Part shown: positions 6,665 to 11,316 of the stretch, piece after piece | Numbering within the stretch: the first letter of the stretch is position 1 | How the letters are laid out: each line of letters begins with the position of its first letter | From: Campylobacterota bacterium | GTDB taxonomy: Bacteria; Campylobacterota; Campylobacteria; Campylobacterales; Sulfurovaceae | Direction: 5' to 3' | NCBI GenBank assembly: GCA_011372825.1 | Contig: DSAK01000073.1 | Coordinates: 1-11,316 of the forward strand | DNA: 11,316 nucleotides | Notes under the pieces: generated by a model | What the model was told of the DNA's origin: nothing | The model's database searches: none | What the model saw: the letters and a program-made list of their open reading frames with translations, nothing else | Position numbers and translations under genes: made by a program

Positions 6665-7228
6665 TTAGTTAACTTCGTTATAGGCTCTAGTAATTGCTTC
6701 CATGTTGGAGTCTATAATCTTTTGTGGAAATTTTGAGAGAACTTTTTTCATTCTTTCTAGAAAATAGTCCAATTCAAACATTTTTGAGATTTTTACAAAT
6801 GCACCAAGCATTGGTGTGTTTGGGATAGCCCGTCCTATGGTACTAAGAGAAATCTCCATACAGTCAACGACAAAAACTCTATCTTTTTTATCTTGAAGTG
6901 TTGGGATTTGAGCTATAAGTTCTTCTTTGCTCAAATGGGTAGTAATGATATATTTTGTAGAGGGTTTATCGTTATCTGTTATGTTGTCAGTAAATGCTAA
7001 TGCTGGGTCGATAACCAAAACATAATCAGGTAGCATAAATTTCTCATGGTTGATGATTTGTGTATCATCGATACGATTATATGCACGCATTGCTGCACCG
7101 CGTTTTGCTGAACCATATAGGGCAAATGCTTGTACTTGTTTGCCTGTTGTAGAGACTACATCTCCCAACCCTTTTGCACCTGTAACGGCACCTTGACCTG
7201 CACGAGAGTGCCACCGAATCTCTACCAT
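6665..7228 (-). CDS. porC: Pyruvate:ferredoxin (flavodoxin) oxidoreductase, gamma subunit
   Basis: This 187-residue gamma subunit (called porC or porG) has the POR/KOR gamma-domain fold. Its signature R-W-H-S-R-A-G-Q-G-A-V-T-G-A-K spans residues 5-19. R-G-A-A-M-R-A-Y (43-50) and P-N-T-P-M-L-G-A-F (136-144) are typical of the family. It has a structural role in the four-subunit enzyme and has been associated with coenzyme A binding. It is the first gene of the porCDAB operon, an order matching the Helicobacter pyruvate enzyme rather than the oorDABC order of 2-oxoglutarate oxidoreductase. A strong Shine-Dalgarno, GAGGAG (7239-7234), sits 5 bases before the ATG, suggesting high expression. Confidence 0.93.
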   Translation of the reverse strand: MVEIRWHSRAGQGAVTGAKGLGDVVSTTGKQVQAFALYGSAKRGAAMRAYNRIDDTQIINHEKFMLPDYVLVIDPALAFTDNITDNDKPSTKYIITTHLSKEELIAQIPTLQDKKDRVFVVDCMEISLSTIGRAIPNTPMLGAFVKISKMFELDYFLERMKKVLSKFPQKIIDSNMEAITRAYNEVN

Positions 7229-7301
7229 TCTATCTCCTCAATTTTAACTATGGCTTATTGTAATGATACCTCTCTTAAAAGAGGCTTGAATTTTTAAATT
7301 T
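7229..7301 (-). promoter_or_regulatory. Leader and candidate promoter of the por operon
   Basis: This 73-base gap lies between the HAD phosphatase gene and porC, both on the minus strand. TACAAT (7262-7257 read on minus) resembles a -10 box about 29 bases before the porC start. Just upstream of it is a short hairpin, CCTCT/AGAGG (7269-7273 with 7280-7284). It lacks a following T-run and could be a weak end for the upstream transcript or an operator-like palindrome. The region nearest the phosphatase stop is nearly pure A/T. Read-through from the upstream genes cannot be excluded. Confidence 0.35.
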
Positions 7302-7946
7302 TTAAGTTTTGATGATCAATTTTACAGCTTCAAGAGCATTTTCGCATATATGGCTAGAGCACTCTTCAAGCTGATTGCTCGAAGCGTATCCTGATGTAAC
7401 AGCGACACTCTCAATTCCTGCTTGTGTAGCAGCAACGATGTCCATACATGTATCACCTATCATCCAACACTCTTTTTTATCTTTTTGAAGCTTAGATAAA
7501 GCTTTGTTGATAGGTTCTGGATTTGGTTTTGGGTGGATTACATCTTCTCTTCCGATTAATACTTCAAAATACCCCATTAACCCCAAATGCTCAAGCAATA
7601 TTTTCGAGTACTCTCCTGTCTTTGTTGTCACAACCCCTAAAGTAGCATGCAAACTAGCTAACTCGACTGCATCTTTTGCATTTTCCAAAAGCGATGTGCC
7701 CAATTTGCTAACTTTGCGATAATGCTCCTTGTATCTAGCGACATGCTCATCAACTTTAGATGGCGTAACACCAATAGATTCAAACATAATATCAAGTGGA
7801 TGTCCTATTTGTTGGATGATTGATTTATCAGAGGGAATCTCACTGCCAAAATGACTTAAAGTTACTTTAAAGCTCTCCAAAATCGCTGGTGTTGAATCTA
7901 TAAGTGTACCATCAAGGTCAAATAATATAGTTTTCTCTTTTTTCAA
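7302..7946 (-). CDS. HAD-superfamily phosphatase (phosphoglycolate phosphatase/PpaX type)
   Basis: This 214-residue cytoplasmic HAD hydrolase has a helical cap inserted after motif I. Motif I is F-D-L-D-G-T-L-I-D (residues 9-17), with nucleophile D10 and acid/base D12. Motif II is the T in G-V-V-T-T-K-T. The motif III lysine lies in H-P-K-P-N-P-E-P and the motif IV acid in M-I-G-D-T-C-M-D-I. The H-P-K-P-x-P-x-P pattern is typical of Gph/PpaX-like enzymes acting on small phosphates such as phosphoglycolate, but the substrate cannot be fixed from sequence. The TTG at 7946 is chosen as start: GAGGAG lies 8 bases upstream and the protein then begins MKKEKTILFDLDG. An upstream TTG at 7970 has no such site. 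The TTG overlaps the TGA of the preceding binding-protein gene (TTGA), indicating translational coupling. Confidence 0.85.
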   Translation of the reverse strand: MKKEKTILFDLDGTLIDSTPAILESFKVTLSHFGSEIPSDKSIIQQIGHPLDIMFESIGVTPSKVDEHVARYKEHYRKVSKLGTSLLENAKDAVELASLHATLGVVTTKTGEYSKILLEHLGLMGYFEVLIGREDVIHPKPNPEPINKALSKLQKDKKECWMIGDTCMDIVAATQAGIESVAVTSGYASSNQLEECSSHICENALEAVKLIIKT

Positions 7947-9463
7947 GGGGTTATCTCCTCTTTTCTCCAATTTATTTGATTGTGCATGATACCTATGATG
8001 GATGGCTCTACCCCTTGTATCTCACGCTTGACTGCGGTTATGCTATTTGGGATATAGAGAAATATATAGGGTCTATCTTGAGTGATTAGATGAAAAATCT
8101 CTTGATAGTGCCTTCCAAAATCCTCTTGGCTTACCATCCCTTGTGCCTCATCAATAAGCCTATCGACGGTAGGGTTTGCATAGCTTACTAGATTAAAGCC
8201 CCCTTCTTTAATAGAACTGCTATGCCATATACTTTTTGCATCTGGGATAAGCGAAAGGTTCCACCCCAAAAGGACAGCTTCGAAGCGTCTAGGTAAAACT
8301 ACTGTATTTAAAAAAGCTTGCCACTCCATAGTGCGAATCTTCATCTCTATCCCAACTTGTGCAAGTTGGTGCTGTATGATTTGAGCTGCATAGGTTCGGG
8401 TATCATTACCTGTGTTAGTGGTGAGCTCAAATACAAAAGGGCTCTCTTTGGTGTATCCTAAATCTGATAAAATCTCTCTAGCTTTTTGTGGATTGTACAA
8501 ATCTTGAGTGATATTTTCTGGATATGCATGGGTTTGTGGCATAAAAGGTCCATGGCATATCTGTGCATGTCCAAAAAAGAGTAAATCTATCAAAGCTTGC
8601 TTGTCTATAGCAAGTGATATAGCTTCTCTAATAAGTGGGTTTGCAAACTTTGGATTCTCTAGATTAAACCCTAGATAGGTGTAGCTATTGGATGGTTGCT
8701 CGATGAGTTGATACTGCTCCTTGAAGCTATCATCAATTTGCCTTGAGACTTGCAAAGCATTTAACCCACCGATATCAAGCTTGCCTGCTTTTAGTGTGAT
8801 AAACTGCGTCATCTCATCGCTTATTGAGTGGAGTAGTATCCTCTGTAGATGTGGCTTATGCGGCAAGTAATCACTATTTGCAACAAGGGCGATTCTCTCA
8901 TTTGGCTCAAAGGGTTTAGTCATCATATAAGGCCCTGTGCCAATTGCCATTTTGTTTAGAGGGCTAGTCATCGGATCGTCTTCATGCTCCCACAAATGTT
9001 TTGGCAAAATCCCAATCATCCAAATTGAGAGTGCTTTAAAATAGGGTTGCTTATATTTTATCTCGATTGTGTGCTCATTGATAGCTACTACAGACGCAAC
9101 AAGTTGAAAATCGTCCTTGTAGGGAGAAATTAACTTCGGCGAATTGATAAGTTCAAAAGTAAAAACAACATCATCAGCACCAAAAGGCTTGCCATCATGC
9201 CATTTTACCCCTTGCTTTAACTCAAATATAAGTGTTGTGTCATCCTTGAAGTGAAATGATTTTGCCAAATCTGGGACAATTTCACCATTGGTGTCAAATT
9301 TGACCAACCCATCAAATACCCATTTTGCAACTTCACTACTAGCACTATCTGTTGCCAAAAGTGGATTAATCCTACTTGGGCTTGCAGAGATAGAAAGATG
9401 TAGCGTATCTGAAGCAAGTGCTATTTGCCATGCAAAAAAAAGGTACAAAATCAAATATCGCAC
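7943..9463 (-). CDS. Periplasmic family-5 (peptide/nickel-type) ABC solute-binding protein
   Basis: This 506-residue extracytoplasmic solute-binding protein (SBP_bac_5, the DppA/OppA/NikA family) captures oligopeptides or similar ligands for an ABC importer. A signal peptide covers residues 1-17 (M-R-Y-L-I-L-Y-L-F-F, cut after A-L-A), with no lipobox cysteine. T-L-I-F-E-L-K-Q-G-V-K-W-H-D-G-K-P-F at 77-94 is the family signature, and A-I-D-K-Q-A-L-I-D-L is a further typical segment. The GTG at 9463 is chosen over an upstream TTG at 9511: AGAGGG sits about 6 bases before it and the signal peptide then starts at the usual point. No permease or ATPase gene is in the window, so it is an orphan here. 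Its stop overlaps the phosphatase start. A consensus TATAAT (9546-9541) is a likely promoter element. Confidence 0.88.
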   Translation of the reverse strand: MRYLILYLFFAWQIALASDTLHLSISASPSRINPLLATDSASSEVAKWVFDGLVKFDTNGEIVPDLAKSFHFKDDTTLIFELKQGVKWHDGKPFGADDVVFTFELINSPKLISPYKDDFQLVASVVAINEHTIEIKYKQPYFKALSIWMIGILPKHLWEHEDDPMTSPLNKMAIGTGPYMMTKPFEPNERIALVANSDYLPHKPHLQRILLHSISDEMTQFITLKAGKLDIGGLNALQVSRQIDDSFKEQYQLIEQPSNSYTYLGFNLENPKFANPLIREAISLAIDKQALIDLLFFGHAQICHGPFMPQTHAYPENITQDLYNPQKAREILSDLGYTKESPFVFELTTNTGNDTRTYAAQIIQHQLAQVGIEMKIRTMEWQAFLNTVVLPRRFEAVLLGWNLSLIPDAKSIWHSSSIKEGGFNLVSYANPTVDRLIDEAQGMVSQEDFGRHYQEIFHLITQDRPYIFLYIPNSITAVKREIQGVEPSIIGIMHNQINWRKEEITP

Positions 9464-9486
9464 AAAATTCCCTCTTATATATTTAA

Positions 9487-9672
9487 AAAAGATATTGTAA
9501 CCAAAGAGCAATTAAGCCAACGACGAATGAAGTAATATTGATTATATAGAATTTAAGTAAACATCTCTTTAGAGCTCGTTCTTTGTTTCAATGGGCTAAT
9601 TTCCTAAGAGCTCATGGTCTAGTATTAGATGAGTTACAAAGAACTAATATTGGTTTCTGGGGTAAATTATAA
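9487..9672 (+). pseudogene. Possible remnant of a plus-strand gene (unrecognised)
   Basis: A 40-residue reading frame (9550-9669, then TAA) ends in F-Q-W-A-N-F-L-R-A-H-G-L, D-E-L-Q-R-T-N-I-G-F-W-G-K-L, a composition more protein-like than random AT-rich DNA. The same frame runs back to 9487 with a single interruption, TAG at 9547-9549. No start codon with a ribosome binding site was seen. It could be the C-terminal end of a decayed gene, perhaps a transposase or another accessory gene left after a deletion, but I do not recognise the family. A chance open frame is also possible. Confidence 0.25.
9541..9546 (-). promoter_or_regulatory. Candidate -10 box for the solute-binding protein gene
   Basis: Read on the minus strand this is TATAAT within C-T-A-TATAAT-C-A-A-T, an exact sigma-70 -10 consensus. 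Transcription would start near 9534, giving a leader of about 70 bases before the GTG at 9463. No convincing -35 is seen. It would drive the solute-binding protein and phosphatase genes. Confidence 0.4.
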
Positions 9673-9758
9673 TTAGCAATTTTGCAAGATACAAAAGAGA
9701 GGTGAAATTAGAGTTGTATTTAGTAGTTGTATCATATCTAACAACTATATATTTGGAG

Positions 9759-9779
9759 AAAAGAGCCAAAAGGCTCTTT
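9759..9779 (-). terminator. Intrinsic terminator of the rplM-rpsI transcript
   Basis: On the minus strand AAAGAGCC and GGCTCTTT form a perfect 8-bp stem around a TTTT loop. The final arm ends in TTTT, followed by CTCC. It begins 12 bases after the rpsI stop codon, the expected position for a Rho-independent terminator. Confidence 0.7.
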
Positions 9780-9791
9780 GTAGATAAAAGA

Positions 9792-10181
9792 TTATCTTTT
9801 TGAGAACTGTGGGCTTCTTCTTGCTTTTCTTTTACCCGGTTTCTTACGCTCAACTACTCTTGAGTCACGCGTCAAAAGACCCATTGGCTTGAGTATAGCT
9901 CTAAAGCTAGGCTCATAACTAACCAATGCTTTTGTGATACCATGCTTCAACGCATCAGCTTGTGCCGAATAACCACCGCCAAGAGTTGTAGCTTTGATAT
10001 TAACTGCCTCTAGTTGCTTTGTAGCTTCTAGCGGAAGGCGAACTTTCATCTTGAGTGTTTCGTGACCACCTAACCACTCATCGAGAGTTTTGCCATTGAT
10101 ATCCATTTCACCCTTTCCTGAAGTGAGCCAAACCTTAGCAATCGCACTTTTTCGTTTACCAGTTGCATAAATCGTTGCCAT
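9792..10181 (-). CDS. rpsI: 30S ribosomal protein S9
   Basis: This is the complete 129-residue S9 (uS9), a small-subunit protein whose C-terminal tail reaches the P-site tRNA. Family marks include the N-terminal A-T-G-K-R-K-S-A-I-A-K-V and the central G-G-G-Y-S-A-Q-A-D-A-L-K-H-G-I-T-K-A-L. The basic tail ends in R-K-A-R-R-S-P-Q-F-S-K-R, with the universal terminal K-R. It starts 2 bases after the rplM stop, with its AAAGGA inside the end of rplM, so the two are translationally linked. This is the standard rplM-rpsI pair. An intrinsic terminator follows. Confidence 0.98.
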   Translation of the reverse strand: MATIYATGKRKSAIAKVWLTSGKGEMDINGKTLDEWLGGHETLKMKVRLPLEATKQLEAVNIKATTLGGGYSAQADALKHGITKALVSYEPSFRAILKPMGLLTRDSRVVERKKPGKRKARRSPQFSKR

Positions 10182-10183
10182 CG

Positions 10184-10609
10184 TTAATTTCCTTTGCTAA
10201 GTTGTGCAGTATGAGGATGCTCACTACCTGCATAAACTTTGAGTTTTTTTATCATTTGTTTTCCTAATTTTGTCTTAGGTAACATCCCTCTTACTGCAAG
10301 CATATAAAGCTTTTCTGTGTGGTTTTCGAGCATGTCGCTAAGTTTGTTGCTTTTTGTACTACCAAAATAACCGCTGTGTCTAAAATACTCTTTGTCATCG
10401 AGCTTGTTTCCTGAAAAAACAGCTTTTTTTGCATTGATTATGACAACATAATCTCCACAATCAACATTTGGAGTAAAAGATGGTTTATGTTTACCTCTTA
10501 GAAGTGTTGCAGCTTCTGTTAAGATGCGACCAAAAGTTTTACCTTCGGCATCTATCAAAACCCAGTTATGCTCTACTTCATGAGATTTAACGACTGAAGT
10601 CAATTTCAT
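10184..10609 (-). CDS. rplM: 50S ribosomal protein L13
   Basis: This is the complete 141-residue L13 (uL13), an early assembly protein of the large subunit. Typical segments include G-R-I-L-T-E-A-A-T-L-L-R-G-K-H-K (about 27-42), N-V-D-C-G-D-Y-V-V-I-I-N-A (48-60), H-S-G-Y-F-G, V-R-G-M-L-P-K and the near-terminal H-P-H-T-A-Q. AAAAAGGAAAA precedes the ATG. It is first in the rplM-rpsI pair and lies 149 bases downstream of the addA-like gene, separated by a hairpin. Confidence 0.98.
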   Translation of the reverse strand: MKLTSVVKSHEVEHNWVLIDAEGKTFGRILTEAATLLRGKHKPSFTPNVDCGDYVVIINAKKAVFSGNKLDDKEYFRHSGYFGSTKSNKLSDMLENHTEKLYMLAVRGMLPKTKLGKQMIKKLKVYAGSEHPHTAQLSKGN

Positions 10610-10678
10610 GAATTTTCCTTTTTGTTTTATAGTAACCTCAAAAACTTTATCATCTCAATCAAGTTATGATAAAATCTA
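10610..10678 (-). promoter_or_regulatory. rplM upstream region with candidate -10 boxes
   Basis: The short AT-rich stretch before rplM should carry its promoter. Read on minus, TATAAA (10631-10626) lies very close to the Shine-Dalgarno. GATAAA (10651-10646) and TATCAT (10671-10666) lie further up and would leave a longer leader. None is decisive. No L13 or S9 autoregulatory structure was recognised. Confidence 0.3.
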
Positions 10679-10702
10679 AATCTCAAAATTCTCTTTGAGA
10701 TT
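10679..10702 (-). terminator. Hairpin downstream of the addA-like gene
   Basis: AATCTCAAA (10679-10687) pairs perfectly with TTTGAGATT (10694-10702), giving a 9-bp stem with a six-base loop. On the minus strand it is followed by TAGATTTTATC, a partial T-rich tract. It lies 56 bases past the addA-like stop and upstream of rplM, so a weak terminator separating the two transcripts is likely. Confidence 0.45.
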
Positions 10703-10758
10703 ACTATTTAAGAAGCATTATTGTATCTATTGAAGCTTAATATTTGTTGAAATTTAGT

Positions 10759-11316
10759 TTAGTCTAAGGAAATAATCTCTATTTTCTCTTCAAGAATATA
10801 AACTATCTTACCATAAACCTTTTTTGAAGTTAATTCACTAACTACTTGTTGATAAAAAGCTATTTGTTCACGGTGGCTATCTGCAAAATTTTTAGAGCTT
10901 TTATAGTCAACTACCACGACCCTATCCTCAAACTCTAACAATAAATCTACCCTTTTAATCTCCCCATCAAAACTAAAAGCCAACTCCTTGCTGATACTTG
11001 CACCCTTGCACAACGCTTGAAATTGTTCGTCTTCTATGAGTCTTTGTATCCTCTTATGTATCTCTAAGATAGCACTCGCCCCTAAGAGAAAATAGTATCT
11101 ATTTTTAGTAAGAGCAAGGGCGTTTTCAAGTGAGCTTTGCTCAAAGCTCTCTAACATCTCAAGTGCATAGTGGATAGCTGTCCCAAACAACTGTGATTGT
11201 AGGGAGCTAATTTTATCCTCATCTTGTTGTTTTTGTATCTGCAAGCCATAATTTCTAAGTGGCAAATAAAGAGCTTCCTCTGATGTGGTCTGTGGAGATT
11301 TTCTCTTTGTTTGCTC
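10759..11316 (-). CDS. addA: AddA/RecB-like helicase-nuclease, C-terminal nuclease domain only
   Basis: The frame is open to the right edge. Only the last 185 residues are visible, and the helicase part lies outside. The segment is a RecB-family PD-(D/E)XK nuclease. In visible-residue numbering it shows H49 in F-G-T-A-I-H, D124 in R-V-D-L-L-L-E, D137 and K139 in V-V-V-D-Y-K-S-S, and Q151-x3-Y155 in R-E-Q-I-A-F-Y. This is the complete catalytic set. AddAB (RecBCD-like) processes double-strand breaks for recombination. In Campylobacter, as I recall, addA (recB-like) sits directly before rplM and rpsI, which matches here and favours AddA over AddB or a stand-alone RecB-like exonuclease. The start is outside the window; a TTG at 11265 is internal. 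Confidence 0.8.
   Translation of the reverse strand, partial: EQTKRKSPQTTSEEALYLPLRNYGLQIQKQQDEDKISSLQSQLFGTAIHYALEMLESFEQSSLENALALTKNRYYFLLGASAILEIHKRIQRLIEDEQFQALCKGASISKELAFSFDGEIKRVDLLLEFEDRVVVVDYKSSKNFADSHREQIAFYQQVVSELTSKKVYGKIVYILEEKIEIISLD

Larger units (their letters stand above)
9464..9791. other. 328-base gap between rpsI and the solute-binding protein gene
   Basis: The gap is AT-rich. It holds the rpsI terminator at its right end, a consensus -10 (TATAAT) for the solute-binding protein gene, and a coding-like plus-strand stretch ending in TAA at 9670-9672. The part from about 9673 to 9756 shows nothing I can name. No tRNA, small RNA motif or direct repeats were recognised. Confidence 0.5.

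Noticed and set aside
7285..7306. A/T-rich imperfect palindrome after the phosphatase stop
   Set aside because: Symmetry is mostly from runs of A and T. There are mismatches and no GC core, so it is not supported as a terminator or operator.
9782..9797. AGATAA/TTATCT hairpin at the rpsI stop codon
   Set aside because: It is six bases, AT-only apart from one pair, and spans the stop codon. The stronger GC-containing stem next to it is a better terminator.
9644..9853. 69-codon minus-strand frame across the rpsI terminator and the end of rpsI
   Set aside because: It overlaps the conserved rpsI coding end in another frame and reads through the terminator hairpin. Its composition is not protein-like and no ribosome binding site is seen.
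1..11316. CRISPR array, intact insertion sequence, tRNA or rRNA gene
   Set aside because: No spaced direct repeats, intact transposase gene, terminal inverted repeats or cloverleaf-like sequences were found when reading both strands.

Overview
The window is AT-rich and looks like part of a Campylobacterota (epsilonproteobacterial) chromosome, probably from a free-living sulfur- or hydrogen-oxidising relative of Sulfurimonas or Sulfuricurvum. Two features support this. A four-subunit pyruvate:ferredoxin oxidoreductase operon has its genes in the order gamma-delta-alpha-beta, as in Helicobacter. An AddA-type RecB-like nuclease gene is followed by rplM and rpsI, an order I recall from Campylobacter. 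The genus is inferred, not shown.

Left part (1-3970). A J-domain protein gene starts at the left edge and leaves the window on the minus strand. Divergent from it is a plus-strand cluster: a DUF420-type four-helix membrane protein, a secreted Deg/HtrA-like serine protease whose Shine-Dalgarno overlaps the previous stop codon, and, after a perfect hairpin, an unrecognised 367-residue membrane-anchored protein. A 66-residue minus-strand gene overlaps the end of that protein gene tail to tail. It is separated by only 37 bases from the divergent peroxiredoxin gene bcp.

Middle (4001-9463, all minus strand). Transcription starts with an exported family-5 (peptide/nickel-type) solute-binding protein that has no permease or ATPase genes nearby. 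A HAD phosphatase follows, whose TTG start overlaps the stop of the binding-protein gene. After a 73-base gap comes the porCDAB operon. Its enzyme interconverts pyruvate and acetyl-CoA + CO2 with ferredoxin or flavodoxin, and could serve pyruvate oxidation or the carboxylating direction next to a reductive TCA cycle. An inverted repeat lies between the convergent ends of por and bcp.

Right part (9464-11316). A 328-base gap holds a likely rpsI terminator, a consensus -10 element for the binding-protein gene, and a short plus-strand coding-like stretch that may be a gene remnant. Then come rpsI and rplM (ribosomal proteins S9 and L13), and the C-terminal nuclease end of an AddA-like helicase/nuclease running off the right edge, all on the minus strand.

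Most genes are conserved housekeeping or metabolic genes. No CRISPR array, intact mobile element, tRNA or rRNA gene was seen. The least explained items are the 367-residue membrane protein, the protease with a plant Deg9-like C-terminal half, and the possible remnant at 9487-9672. Several starts were moved from the longest frame to positions with a good ribosome binding site (204, 4954, 7946, 9463).
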